Source of the DNA: Streptomyces humidus
GTDB taxonomy: Bacteria > Actinomycetota > Actinomycetes > Streptomycetales > Streptomycetaceae
Assembly (NCBI RefSeq): GCF_014649655.1
Contig: NZ_BMTL01000005.1
Span: 186,001-250,000, forward strand
Direction: 5' to 3'
DNA: 64,000 nt
Every line of letters begins with the position of its first letter. The stretch's first letter is position 1. Position numbers and translations under genes: made by a program. The notes beneath the pieces were generated by a model. That model made no database searches. It was not told where the DNA came from and saw only the letters and a program-made list of their open reading frames with translations. This document shows, one piece after another, positions 31,144 through 40,445 of the stretch.

Positions 31144-32988
31144 ATGCCCGGGAAGAGAACCCGCGCAGTACGGACCACGGGGCTGCTGGCGGGCCTCGCC
31201 GCAGTATGCGCGCTCGCCGCACCGGCGGGGGCCGTCACCGGCGGAGCGGCCGCGGACGGCGCGTACGCCTTCACAGCGAAGATCACCGTCGGGGACAGGG
31301 CCGGATGCACGGCTGTGCTCGTCGACCCGCAGTGGCTGCTGACGGCGGCCTCGTGTTTCGCGGACGACCCCTCCCACATGGGCTCCCCGATCACTCCGGG
31401 TCCGCCGGACGTCGCGACCACCGCGACGATCGGCGGCGACCTCGGCTCCGCCGCCGGCCATGTCCTGGCGGTCACCGAACTGGTCCCACGCACCGACCGC
31501 GACCTGGTGATGGCCAAGCTCTCCGCACGGGTCACCGACATCGCCCCGGCTCTCGTCGCCACCACCGCGCCCGTCGCGGGCGAGCAGCTGCGCGTGGCCG
31601 GGTACGGCCGCACCAGGGACGAGTGGGTGCCCGACAAGCTCCACACCGGCATCTTCGGCGTCGGCACGGTGGAGCAGGGCACGGTGTCGGTCACCGCCGG
31701 TGAGGGCTCGGCGCTCTGCAAGGGCGACAGCGGAGGCCCGGCCCTGCGGGAGACCGGCGGCACGACCGAGCTCGTCGCGCTGCACAGCCAGTCCTGGCAG
31801 GGCGGCTGCTTCGCCTCCGACGAGACCCGTACCGGCGCCGTCGAGACCCGCCTGGACAACGTCGCCTCCTGGATCCAGCAGATCCGCGCGCTGCCGCAGA
31901 ACTTCCAGACCGCCTCGGGTGACTTCAACGGCGACGGCAGGCAGGACGTCGCCGCCTTCTACGACAACGGGACCTCACCCGAAGGCAAGAACCGCTCCTC
32001 GATCTACGCCTTCCTCAGCAACGGAACCGGTTTCGCCGCACCCCAGCTCGCATGGAGCACTCCCGGCGGCTTCACCTGGAGGTCCTCCAAGCTGACCTCG
32101 GGCGACTACAACGGTGACGGCAAGGACGACATCGGCGTCTTCTACGACGGCGGGTCCTCCGACACGGGGGCCGTCTCCTCCGTCTACACCTTCACCAGCG
32201 CCGCCACCGCCACGACCGCCGTCTTCAGCGCCCCCAAGAAGGTGTGGACCACCACCGGCGGCTTCACCTGGGATGCTTCCAAGGTCACTTCGGGTGACTA
32301 CAACGGTGACGGCAAGGACGACATCGGCGTCTTCTACGACAGCGGCTCCTCGCCCACCGGAGCCATGTCCTCCGTCTACACCTTCACCAGCAACGGCGCC
32401 GGCATGACCGCCCACAAGGCCTGGACCACCACCGGCGGCTTCACCTGGGATGCTTCCAAGGTCACTTCGGGTGACTACAACGGTGACGGCAAGGACGACA
32501 TCGGCGTCTTCTACAACAGCGGCACCTCCGCCGACGGCAAGGCCATGTCGGCGCTCTACACCTTCACCAGCAACGGCGCCGACATGACGGCGGCCAAGAC
32601 CTGGAGCACCCCCGGTGGGTTCACCTGGGCGGCCGGCCAGGTCACTTCGGGCGACTACAACGGCGACGGCAAGGACGACGTCGGCGTCCTCTACGACACC
32701 GGCGCCTCGACCGACGGGGTGCCCACCACCTCGCTCTACACCTTCACCAGCACCGGCACCGTGTTCGGTGCCCCGGTGAGGATGTGGACCAGTACGGGCG
32801 CCTTCAGCTGGAACAAGAGCCAGGTGACGTCCGGCGACTACAACGGCGACAAGAAGAGCGACGTCGGAGTCCTCTACGACGCCGGCCAGACCCCCGACGG
32901 CCGCCGCCTCAACAGCCTCTTCACCTTCCGCAGCACCGGAGCCACCCTCCAGGCGCCGGTCAGGAACTGGACGGGCAGCGTCCACTGA
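31144..32988 (+). CDS. Secreted trypsin-like (S1) protein with FG-GAP repeats, catalytic His replaced
   Basis: This 614-residue protein has a signal peptide ending near AGAV. Residues ~35-240 are an S1 peptidase fold with Asp120 in DRDLVMAK and Ser196 in CKGDSGGP. The position of the catalytic His in the usual TAAHC reads TAASC (Ser70), so classical peptidase activity is doubtful. Residues ~255-614 carry six FG-GAP/VCBS-type repeats centred on GDYNGDGKDDIGVFYD, probably a calcium-binding propeller. Two adjacent repeats are identical over 93 bp. It may be a binding protein rather than a protease. A terminator with a T run follows. Confidence 0.9.
   Translation: MPGKRTRAVRTTGLLAGLAAVCALAAPAGAVTGGAAADGAYAFTAKITVGDRAGCTAVLVDPQWLLTAASCFADDPSHMGSPITPGPPDVATTATIGGDLGSAAGHVLAVTELVPRTDRDLVMAKLSARVTDIAPALVATTAPVAGEQLRVAGYGRTRDEWVPDKLHTGIFGVGTVEQGTVSVTAGEGSALCKGDSGGPALRETGGTTELVALHSQSWQGGCFASDETRTGAVETRLDNVASWIQQIRALPQNFQTASGDFNGDGRQDVAAFYDNGTSPEGKNRSSIYAFLSNGTGFAAPQLAWSTPGGFTWRSSKLTSGDYNGDGKDDIGVFYDGGSSDTGAVSSVYTFTSAATATTAVFSAPKKVWTTTGGFTWDASKVTSGDYNGDGKDDIGVFYDSGSSPTGAMSSVYTFTSNGAGMTAHKAWTTTGGFTWDASKVTSGDYNGDGKDDIGVFYNSGTSADGKAMSALYTFTSNGADMTAAKTWSTPGGFTWAAGQVTSGDYNGDGKDDVGVLYDTGASTDGVPTTSLYTFTSTGTVFGAPVRMWTSTGAFSWNKSQVTSGDYNGDKKSDVGVLYDAGQTPDGRRLNSLFTFRSTGATLQAPVRNWTGSVH
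32245..32514 (+). repeat. Tandem FG-GAP coding repeat, 177-bp period
   Basis: A 93-bp block at 32245-32337 recurs exactly at 32422-32514 within the FG-GAP region. Identity at synonymous sites points to recent duplication or gene conversion. Confidence 0.88.
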
Positions 32989-32995
32989 CGCGACC

Positions 32996-33663
32996 TCAGC
33001 AGGACAGGGGGGGACGGACGCGTCCGTGCCCCCCTTTTCCGGATCCGCTCAGGAGCGGCCGTCGGCGGCCGGTCGGCAGGGGTACCGGCTCGGTGCCCGG
33101 AACGACGGTGCTGCGGACGGAGCCGAGGATGTCCGCGGTGAGGGTGACGGTGTCGCCGGGCTTGAGCGGAGGCGGAACCTGTTCGCTCGGGCGCCCCACA
33201 GTCGGGGGACCGGAGTGGATCAGGCCGAGCAGCGTCGTGCCGTCGGAATCCACGGGCCGAGCGGGGTGAAGCCGGGGGCGTTCGTGCTGTGCAGCCAGTC
33301 GGTGCCGATTCCGGGCATGTCCTGGCGGAAGACGGTGGCGCGGTCGGTGAGGTCGCTGGCGATCGTGCAACCGGCGACGTACTCCAGCGCCTCCTCCATG
33401 GAGACTCGGTGAGCGGGTTCGGCGATCACCGCCGCCGGCTCCGGTTCCCAGTCCGGCTGTGCGGCCCAGGAGGGGAGGACGACGTCGTCGTAGGGGCCGG
33501 TGATCGCGCTCGGCAGGCCGATGAACACGTAGGGCAGGTCCTCGCGTGCCCGCCGGTCCAAGACCTCCGCGAACTCCGCCCGGGCCTCCTCGACGCGTCC
33601 GGCCCGGTGGGCCGACGGTGCAGAGGGCGAAGGGGCCGGAGAAGAGCGGTGAATCGACATCAC
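32996..33663 (-). pseudogene. Broken fumarylacetoacetate hydrolase (FAH)-family gene
   Basis: The minus strand reads LPYVFIGLPSAITGPYDDVV, then EYVAGCTIASDLTDRATVF and GFTPLGPWI, which are FAH-family hallmarks, then hits a stop at 33220. After about 33245 the other frame continues with LLGLIHSGP and LKPGDTVTLTADILGSVRST, an FAH C-terminus. About 100 residues between the two parts are missing, and the N-terminal ~80 residues are also absent. The gene looks internally deleted and frameshifted. It faces away from the LysR gene and may be its former target. A shortened functional protein from the first frame is unlikely. Confidence 0.72.
33007..33038 (+). terminator. Intrinsic terminator with T run
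   Basis: G-rich and C-rich arms flank the palindrome ACGGACGCGTCCGT, with one mismatched G, and are followed by TTTT at 33035-33038. It lies 18 bp after the S1/FG-GAP stop. Confidence 0.85.
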
Positions 33664-33743
33664 GTTTCACGGACGTGTCCTCTCGGCGGCGGTGCGACTA
33701 CTCTGGCCGTCCCGCATCCGATTGGGGAAATCGATTCGCCGGA

Positions 33744-33774
33744 TGAAGGTCATCGGTTTCACCGATGACCTTCA
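33744..33774. promoter_or_regulatory. 14-bp inverted repeat, probable LysR operator
   Basis: A perfect inverted repeat with arms TGAAGGTCATCGGT and its complement flanks the spacer TTC. It sits between the divergent FAH-family relic and the LysR gene, 38 bp before the LysR start. Its symmetry and position fit an autoregulatory operator. Confidence 0.65.
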
Positions 33775-33812
33775 GGTCTCGTCTCCGACGGCGACCAGCG
33801 CTCGGGAGTGTC

Positions 33813-34733
33813 ATGCATCTGGCCAGCCTTGACCTGAATCTCCTGGTGGCTCTGCGCGCTCTGCTGGAGGAACGCAGTGTCACCAGGGCCGGGCAGCGCG
33901 TCGGGCTCAGCCAGCCCGCGATGAGCGGCGCCCTCGCGCGACTGCGCCGGCATTTCGACGACGAGCTCCTCTCCAGGACCGGCAACAACTACGAGCTGAC
34001 CGCCCTCGGCCAGGCGCTGCTGGACCGGACGGCCAGGGCCTGCGACATGGCGGAACGGGTCTTCAGCAGCCAGGCCGAGTTCGACCCCGTCCAGGACGGC
34101 CACGAATTCAAGATCATCGCTTCGGACTATGCCGTGACGGTCTTCGGCACCGAACTGACCCGCATCCTCCACGCGGAGGCGCCCGGCGTCCGGCTCCATT
34201 TCGAGCTGACTCCCGCCACGGTCACCGAGGAGACAGCCGCACTGCTGAGCACCACCGACGGGATGCTCCTGCCGCACGGCTTCATCAGCGGGTACCCGGC
34301 GGTCGAGGTCTTCCAGGACCGCTGGGTCTTCGTGGTCTCACGGGACAATGCCGAGGTGGGGGACGCGCTCACGCTGGACGACCTGAGCCGGCTGCCCTGG
34401 GTGACGTATCGGCGGCTGTACGACACAACGTCCACGAGGCAGCTGAGCATGCTCGGCGTCGAGCCCCGCTCGGAGGTCTCCGCCGACACCTTCCAGGCAC
34501 TGTGCTTCCTCGTCGCCGGAACCCGCAGAATCGCCCTCGTCCAGGCCCGGCTCGCCGAGCGACTGCGCGAAACGGCCGGCATCCGCGTCATGGAACCGCC
34601 GCACGGCATGGTGCCCCTCCACGAAGCCCTGTGGTGGCACCCCGTACACACGCACGACGCGGCGCACATGTGGCTTCGCGAGACCATTGCGCGCGTCGCG
34701 AAACGGATGGCAGAGCGCGCACCGGAGGGGTGA
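33813..34733 (+). CDS. LysR-family transcriptional regulator
   Basis: This 306-residue protein has a NodD-like N-terminal winged helix (LDLNLLVALRALLEERSVTR) and a substrate-binding domain. The ATG at 33813 has GGGAGTG upstream. It is divergent from the FAH-family relic, with a perfect palindrome between, and converges on the CMD-family gene 12 bp away. Regulators of this group often respond to aromatic ring-cleavage intermediates, which fits the neighbourhood; the ligand is unknown. Confidence 0.92.
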   Translation: MHLASLDLNLLVALRALLEERSVTRAGQRVGLSQPAMSGALARLRRHFDDELLSRTGNNYELTALGQALLDRTARACDMAERVFSSQAEFDPVQDGHEFKIIASDYAVTVFGTELTRILHAEAPGVRLHFELTPATVTEETAALLSTTDGMLLPHGFISGYPAVEVFQDRWVFVVSRDNAEVGDALTLDDLSRLPWVTYRRLYDTTSTRQLSMLGVEPRSEVSADTFQALCFLVAGTRRIALVQARLAERLRETAGIRVMEPPHGMVPLHEALWWHPVHTHDAAHMWLRETIARVAKRMAERAPEG

Positions 34734-34745
34734 CCGGGTCTGCCC

Positions 34746-35333
34746 TCAGGGCGCCGACGGTCTCGGCTTGCCTTCCTCACCTGCGAAGACGCGGAGCTGC
34801 AGGGCGAGCGTGGAGTAGTAGCCCACCAGGGTCGTCAGCTCGAACAGGCCGCGTTCACCGATCGCCGACACCGCCGCGTCGTACTCGTCGTCGCCCAGGC
34901 TGCCGGAGTGCAGCAGCGAGGCCGTGGCCCGCAGGGCCGTCGTCTCGTCCGGGTCGGTGACGTCCGGCAGCGCACCGGAGCGCAGTGAGGCGAGTTCCTC
35001 CTCGGTCAGACCGCATACGCGCCCCACGGCTTCGTGCGCCTCTCGTTCGAACGCGCTGCCCCAGTGCGCGGCGACGAGGAGCACGGCCATTTCACGGACG
35101 CGGTCGCTGAGAGAGGACCGGTAGCGCACCGCCGCACCCACGGCCTGCAGCGCGGCGCCGATCGGAGGACTGAGCAGCATCGCGTTGAACGGCCCCCGAA
35201 GCCGTCCCTCGCTGTCGGTGAGGGCGAAGAGCTGGGGACCGGCGGCGCGTGGGCCTCCGGAGATCGACCGGTAGACCGCGGCCTGTTCCTCGCTCATGTC
35301 GCCGGGAAGAAATCCGGCCAGGCGGGCGACCAT
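34746..35333 (-). CDS. Carboxymuconolactone decarboxylase-family protein
   Basis: This 195-residue protein matches the CMD/AhpD-like fold: SDRVREMAVLLVAAHWGSAF in the middle and ELTTLVGYYSTLALQLRVF near the end. No CxxC of peroxidase-type AhpD is seen, so redox activity is unlikely. I chose the ATG at 35333 (MVARLAGFLPG), which has AAGGGAG upstream. The AraC-type gene lies just upstream on the same strand, 57 bp away. A role in the aromatic pathway is suggested only by position. Confidence 0.85.
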   Translation of the reverse strand: MVARLAGFLPGDMSEEQAAVYRSISGGPRAAGPQLFALTDSEGRLRGPFNAMLLSPPIGAALQAVGAAVRYRSSLSDRVREMAVLLVAAHWGSAFEREAHEAVGRVCGLTEEELASLRSGALPDVTDPDETTALRATASLLHSGSLGDDEYDAAVSAIGERGLFELTTLVGYYSTLALQLRVFAGEEGKPRPSAP

Positions 35334-35390
35334 CGTCGCTCCCTTCGTTCGGTGCCGGGGAACTATAGCCGCGCGGATCACCGGAGTGGG

Positions 35391-36305
35391 TCAGCCCTCG
35401 CGGCGCAGCGCGGCCGGCGTCGTGCCGAGGCGGGAGCGGATCACTCGGGTCAGGTGTTCCTGGTGGGAGAACCCGCAGGCGGCCGCCACCTGGGCGATGG
35501 GCATGGATCCGGCGCGCAGCAGGCGGGTGGCCCGTTCCACGCGCAGCCGCACGAGGTACCGGTGCGGAGGGCATCCCGTGCGAGCCCTGAAACGCCGGGT
35601 GAACTGGCTGACACCGAGCCCCGCGGCCGAGGCGAGGTCCTCCAGCGACAGAGGCTCGGAAAGCCGCGTGTCCATGAGCTCCCGAACGGCCGTGAACTGC
35701 CGGTCGCTCAGCCCCGCTTGCTCCCGGTCCGGCTCCGCGACGCTCCTCCAGCCTCCGGCCGGGGGCGTCCCCGGCCGCACGCTGTGGCGGCGGGCCAGCT
35801 GGGCGGCGGTCATGAGCGCGAGCTGATCCGCATAGGTCCTCCCGCTGGGCTCCCAGTGACGCACCACACCGTCGAGCGCCAGAACGAGCTGCTCCAGCAG
35901 CGGATCCGTGGTGCCGAACTCCTCCCTCAGCCGCACCGGCCGGCCGTCCTTCGCCGTCTCTGCCGTCGCCTGGAGGGCTGCGTCCGACAGGTAGACGTGC
36001 ACCGTGTTCAGATAGCCGCCGAGTTCCACGTCCAGCTCCGTGTCGGCCGGATGCAGGAACAGCCCACCGGGCGGCACCTGCCGCGCCGCCGTCAACCCCC
36101 GGCGTCCCCTCCGGACCGTGACGGGGCCGTCCAGATGCAGGATCACCAGGTGACTGCCGGCTCCCTGAAAAGCCTCCCGATACGGCAGCTCCCGCTGCGT
36201 CGACACATACAACCGCTCCCAGCCGAGACCCGCGCTCGTACGGAGGGGACGCACCCCGGGCCGCGCCAGGATGCCGTGGGTGTCACCGAGGCCCATCTCG
36301 TTCAT
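35391..36305 (-). CDS. AraC-family transcriptional regulator
   Basis: This 304-residue protein has an N-terminal cupin-like sensor and a C-terminal AraC pair of helix-turn-helix motifs (LSLEDLASAAGLGVSQFTRR and MPIAQVAAACGFSHQEHLTR). The ATG at 36305 has AAGGAGGG upstream. It is divergent from the hydroxyquinol pathway operon, with a 184-bp gap, so it is the best candidate for that operon's activator. Confidence 0.93.
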   Translation of the reverse strand: MNEMGLGDTHGILARPGVRPLRTSAGLGWERLYVSTQRELPYREAFQGAGSHLVILHLDGPVTVRRGRRGLTAARQVPPGGLFLHPADTELDVELGGYLNTVHVYLSDAALQATAETAKDGRPVRLREEFGTTDPLLEQLVLALDGVVRHWEPSGRTYADQLALMTAAQLARRHSVRPGTPPAGGWRSVAEPDREQAGLSDRQFTAVRELMDTRLSEPLSLEDLASAAGLGVSQFTRRFRARTGCPPHRYLVRLRVERATRLLRAGSMPIAQVAAACGFSHQEHLTRVIRSRLGTTPAALRREG

Positions 36306-36489
36306 GAGGCCCTCCTTCGGGGGCACGGTCCTGCCCGCCCTCCGGCGCGGGCGGGCAGGCACGGACCGAGCGAGCCGCGGCCGACGCTGCTTTTGTGCAG
36401 GGCGATGCGGAGATTATGCAGGAACGACCGGCACACGGGCTCGAATACTGCGGGAGACCCCCTGACCCCGCAGCACGGAGAGCAGCTTC

Positions 36490-38439
36490 ATGAGGAGTTT
36501 TGTGCACACCACCGGCCCGAGCCGGGTGGTCTTCGGCGCGGGTACGCTTCCGCGGGTCCGCGAGGAGGTCGGGCGTCTCGACGGGTCCCGGGTACTGCTC
36601 CTGTCCGACGGGTCGCCCGCTCTGCGCAAGGACACCGAACGGCTCCGCGAAGCTCTGGGCGACCTGGTGGTGGCCGAGTTCGACGGCGCGGCCATGCACA
36701 CCCCCGTCGAGGTGACGGAGCAGGCCCTGAGTCTCGTGCGCGACCGGCGCGCGGATTGCCTGGTGGCCATCGGCGGCGGCTCGACGACCGGCCTCGCGAA
36801 GGCGCTGGCGGTCCGCACGGATCTGCCCCAGGTCATCGTGCCGACCACCTACGCCGGCTCCGAGGTCACCCCCGTGCTCGGCGAGACGGTGGACGGCCGC
36901 AAGGTCACCCGGTCCTCACCCGCGATCCTGCCCGAAACGGTCGTGTACGACGTCGAGCTCACCCTCGGCCTCCCCGTCGCCATGTCAGTGACCAGTGGCG
37001 TCAACGCACTGGCCCATGTCGTGGAAGCCCTCTACTCACCGGACGCGACTCCGGTCACGGACGCCATGGCTCTGGAGGCGGCCGCCGCCATCGCCCGTGC
37101 CCTCCCCGCCCTCCACGACGATCCCTCCGACCTGGAAGCACGGGCGGAACTGCTCCAGGCGGCGTGGCTGGCAGGCACCTGCCTCGGCGCCGTGGGCATG
37201 GGACTGCACCACAAGCTCTGCCACACGCTGGGCGGCGCCTTCGGCCTGCCGCACGCCGACACCCACACCGTGGTCCTCCCGCACGCGATGGCGTACAACG
37301 CGCCCGCGGCACCGGAGGCGATGGACCGCATCGCGCGCGCCCTGGGCGTGCCCGACGCGCCCACCGGAGTCTTCGACCTGATCTGCCGGGTCGGCGGTCC
37401 GACGTCGCTGCGAGGCCTCGGCATGGCGGAGGCCGACCTGGACCGCGCGGCGGAACTGGCCACCGCACAGCCGTACCCGAACCCGCGCGAGCTGACCCGC
37501 AGGGGACTCGCGGACCTGCTCGGCGACGCCTGGCACGGCCGCCGCCCGCAGGCGGCGGCCGGCTCCGCACCCGACCTGCGCCCGCTGACCGACGAGGTCG
37601 CGGCGAGCTTCGGCGGCTGCGCGAACCCGCGCCTGAGGCAGCTGCTCACCGATCTCGCCCGCACCCTGCACGCCTACACGATCCGCAACGACCTCACCCC
37701 GCAGGAGTGGCAGCGGGCCGTCGACTTCCTCACCGAGGCCGGCCACATCACCACCGACACGAGGCAGGAGTTCATCCTCCTCTCCGACACCCTCGGCATG
37801 TCCAGCGTCGTCGACGCCCTCGCCAACTCCCGTAACCCGGACACCACTTCCTCCGCGATCCTCGGACCCTTCTACGTCGCCGGGCCCCCCGCAGCCGAAC
37901 ACGGCAGCGACATCGCCGGAGGGCTCACGGGCACGCCGATGTGGGCGGACATCCAGGTGACCGACCAGCAGGGAGAGCCGGTCTCCGGGGCCGTCGTGGA
38001 CGTCTGGCAGTCCAACGAGGACGGCTTCTACGACGTCCAACTCCCCGACCTGGACGGACCGGTGCTGCGCGCCCGGTTCACCACCGACGCCGACGGCCGG
38101 TTCACCTTCTGGTCGATCCTCCCCTCGGAATATCCGATCCCCGACGACGGTCCGGTCGGCAGGATGCTCGCCGCCGTCGGCCGCCACCCCTACCGCGCCC
38201 CGCACGTGCACTTCCTGATCAACGCCCCCGAGTACCAGCCGCTGATCACCCAGCTGTTCGTACGGGGAGGGGCCTACCTCGACGGTGCGCCCGGACAGCG
38301 GGACGCGGTCTTCGGCGTCAAGGACGACCTGATCACCGACTTCGTCCGGCGAACCGGCCCGACGCCCGACGGCCGGCCCGTCGACGGTGAGTGGCGCCTG
38401 CTCGAGTTCACCTTCCGCATCGCGCGCCGCGCCGACTGA
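36490..38439 (+). CDS. Fused maleylacetate reductase - hydroxyquinol 1,2-dioxygenase
   Basis: This 649-residue bifunctional protein joins two consecutive pathway enzymes. Residues ~1-355 are a maleylacetate reductase of the iron-ADH family, with the GGGSTTG nucleotide loop, PTTYAGSEVTP and the HHKLCHTLGG and GLPHADTH segments. Residues ~365-649 are an intradiol ring-cleavage dioxygenase whose ferric ligands are Tyr514, Tyr548, His572 and His574. The second half would cleave hydroxyquinol to maleylacetate and the first half would reduce this to 3-oxoadipate. The flavin hydroxylase follows 70 bp downstream. There is one continuous frame with no stop at the junction. Confidence 0.93.
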   Translation: MRSFVHTTGPSRVVFGAGTLPRVREEVGRLDGSRVLLLSDGSPALRKDTERLREALGDLVVAEFDGAAMHTPVEVTEQALSLVRDRRADCLVAIGGGSTTGLAKALAVRTDLPQVIVPTTYAGSEVTPVLGETVDGRKVTRSSPAILPETVVYDVELTLGLPVAMSVTSGVNALAHVVEALYSPDATPVTDAMALEAAAAIARALPALHDDPSDLEARAELLQAAWLAGTCLGAVGMGLHHKLCHTLGGAFGLPHADTHTVVLPHAMAYNAPAAPEAMDRIARALGVPDAPTGVFDLICRVGGPTSLRGLGMAEADLDRAAELATAQPYPNPRELTRRGLADLLGDAWHGRRPQAAAGSAPDLRPLTDEVAASFGGCANPRLRQLLTDLARTLHAYTIRNDLTPQEWQRAVDFLTEAGHITTDTRQEFILLSDTLGMSSVVDALANSRNPDTTSSAILGPFYVAGPPAAEHGSDIAGGLTGTPMWADIQVTDQQGEPVSGAVVDVWQSNEDGFYDVQLPDLDGPVLRARFTTDADGRFTFWSILPSEYPIPDDGPVGRMLAAVGRHPYRAPHVHFLINAPEYQPLITQLFVRGGAYLDGAPGQRDAVFGVKDDLITDFVRRTGPTPDGRPVDGEWRLLEFTFRIARRAD

Positions 38440-38509
38440 GCACACCTCGGGCTCCGCACAGCACGCCGCCCCCCGACGTGTTTCACCCAGCCTCCCGGAG
38501 ACAGACACC

Positions 38510-40288
38510 ATGAGCACGCCTGAGAAGTACGACACCGACGTCCTGGTCATCGGCAGCGGACCCGCCGGCGGCACCGCGGCACTGCTGCTGGCGACCTACG
38601 GTGTGCGCACCCACCTGGTCACCAAATACGGATGGCTGGCCGACACCCCGCGCGCCCACATCACCAACCAGCGTGCCATGGAGGTCTTCCGCGACCTCGG
38701 GATCGAGCAGGAGGCCCTGGAGAAGGGCACACCGAGCCGCCTGATGGGCGACACCGTGTTCGCCACCTCCCTCCTGGGCGACGAGATCGGCCGTATCCGC
38801 ACCTGGGGCACCGGCGACGAGAGCCTGACCGAGTACGCCTCCCAGAGCCCCTGCGGCATGATCGACCTCCCGCAGACCTACCTGGAGCCCATCCTCCTGT
38901 CCAACGCCGCCAAACGCGGCGCCGTGGTTCGCCTGAACACCGAGCTCGTCGACTTCGAACAGGACGCGGACGGCGTGACCGCCCGCCTGTACGACCGGCC
39001 CAGCGGCGTCGAACGCACCGTCCGCGCCCGTTACATGATCGGCGCCGACGGCGGCCGCAGCATCGTCGCCGAGAAGCTCGGGCTGCCGATGGAAGGGCAG
39101 ATGGGCAAGGCCGGCAGCATGAACATCGTGTTCAGGGCCGACCTCACGCAGTACGTCGAACACCGCCCCAGCGTCCTGTACTGGATCATGCGCCCGGGCG
39201 CCGATGTCGGCGGGATCGGCATGGGCCTGCTGCGGATGGTCCGGCCCTGGAACGAGTGGCTCATCGTCTGGGGCTACGACATCGACAACCCTCCGCCCAG
39301 CCTCGACGACGAGGCGGCGGCGGCGATCGTCCGCGACCTCGTCGGCGACGACGAACTCGACGTGCGGATCGACAGCGCCTCCCTGTGGACGGTCAACCAC
39401 GCCTACGCCACCCGGCTGCACGCCGACCGCGTCTTCTGCGCCGGGGACGCCGTCCACCGGCACCCGCCGTCCAACGGCCTCGGCTCCAACACCTCCGTCC
39501 AGGACTCCTACAACCTGGCGTGGAAGCTCGCGGCCGTCCTGAAGGGACACGCCGGGCCCGAGCTCCTGGACACCTACTCCGACGAACGAGCCCCGGTCGC
39601 GAAGCAGATCGTGGAACGCGCGAACCTCTCCCGGGACCAGTTCCTGCCCCTGTTCGAAGCGCTCGGCGTCGTGAGCGGCGACGAGGAGGGCATCGCCAAG
39701 GCCCTGCACGCGGCGCGCCGGCCGGACGCAGAGGGGGCGAAGAAGCGGCTGGCCATCCGCGAGGCGATCGAGCTGAAGCACTACGAGTTCAACGCCCACG
39801 GCATCGAGCACAACCAGCGCTACGAGTCGGCCGCCGTCATCCCCGACGGCACCCCCGAGACGATCTCCCGCGACGGAGAACTCTTCGCCCGCCCCACCTC
39901 TCGCCCCGGCGCGAAGCTGCCGCACGCCTGGCTCGTCGACGACAGAGGCGGGCGGATCTCGACGCTCGACATGGTCGCCAGGGGCAGCTTCTCGGTCGTC
40001 ACCGGCCTCGCCGGAACAGCCTGGGCCGACGCCGCCGGCATCCTGGCCCGGGAACTCGGCCTCGACCTGCGCGGTGTCGTCATCGACCGGGACGCCCACG
40101 ACGCGTACGGCGAGTGGAGCCGCCGCGCGGAGATCGACGAGGAGGGCGTGCTGCTGGTCCGCCCCGACGGGTACGTGGCCTGGCGCCGGCCGAGTGGAGC
40201 CGCCGACATCGCCGAGGCGACCCGGCTGCTGCGGGAAGCGCTGACGACGGTGCTCTGCCGGCCTGCACCTGGGACCGCTGACGCGTGA
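38510..40288 (+). CDS. FAD-dependent phenol/resorcinol-type hydroxylase
   Basis: This 592-residue class A flavoprotein monooxygenase has the dinucleotide motif VIGSGPAGGTAALLLA, a YMIGADGGRSIV motif and the FAD-ribityl motif CAGDAVHRHPPSNGLG. It resembles TfdB/phenol 2-monooxygenase-type enzymes. Next to the hydroxyquinol dioxygenase it most likely converts resorcinol to hydroxyquinol using NAD(P)H and O2. The ATG at 38510 has GGAG upstream and the gene is co-directional with the fusion gene. The substrate is inferred from context. Confidence 0.9.
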   Translation: MSTPEKYDTDVLVIGSGPAGGTAALLLATYGVRTHLVTKYGWLADTPRAHITNQRAMEVFRDLGIEQEALEKGTPSRLMGDTVFATSLLGDEIGRIRTWGTGDESLTEYASQSPCGMIDLPQTYLEPILLSNAAKRGAVVRLNTELVDFEQDADGVTARLYDRPSGVERTVRARYMIGADGGRSIVAEKLGLPMEGQMGKAGSMNIVFRADLTQYVEHRPSVLYWIMRPGADVGGIGMGLLRMVRPWNEWLIVWGYDIDNPPPSLDDEAAAAIVRDLVGDDELDVRIDSASLWTVNHAYATRLHADRVFCAGDAVHRHPPSNGLGSNTSVQDSYNLAWKLAAVLKGHAGPELLDTYSDERAPVAKQIVERANLSRDQFLPLFEALGVVSGDEEGIAKALHAARRPDAEGAKKRLAIREAIELKHYEFNAHGIEHNQRYESAAVIPDGTPETISRDGELFARPTSRPGAKLPHAWLVDDRGGRISTLDMVARGSFSVVTGLAGTAWADAAGILARELGLDLRGVVIDRDAHDAYGEWSRRAEIDEEGVLLVRPDGYVAWRRPSGAADIAEATRLLREALTTVLCRPAPGTADA

Positions 40289-40325
40289 ACAGGCCGAGCA
40301 GGCACCGCAGTGCGAACGCTCACCG

Positions 40326-40349
40326 CGGCCGCCGGCCAGCCGGCGGCCG
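40326..40349. terminator. Terminator between convergent hydroxylase and methyltransferase genes
   Basis: A perfect 10-bp GC stem (40326-40335 with 40340-40349) with loop CCAG lies in the 157-bp convergent gap. Confidence 0.78.
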
Positions 40350-40445
40350 GCCGGGTGCGCCACGGCCCGCCGGCCGACCCGTCCGGTCAGGCTCCCGTCG
40401 GTCGACCGTCGCCGTCCACGACGCCGACGGCACCGGGGGTCACCG

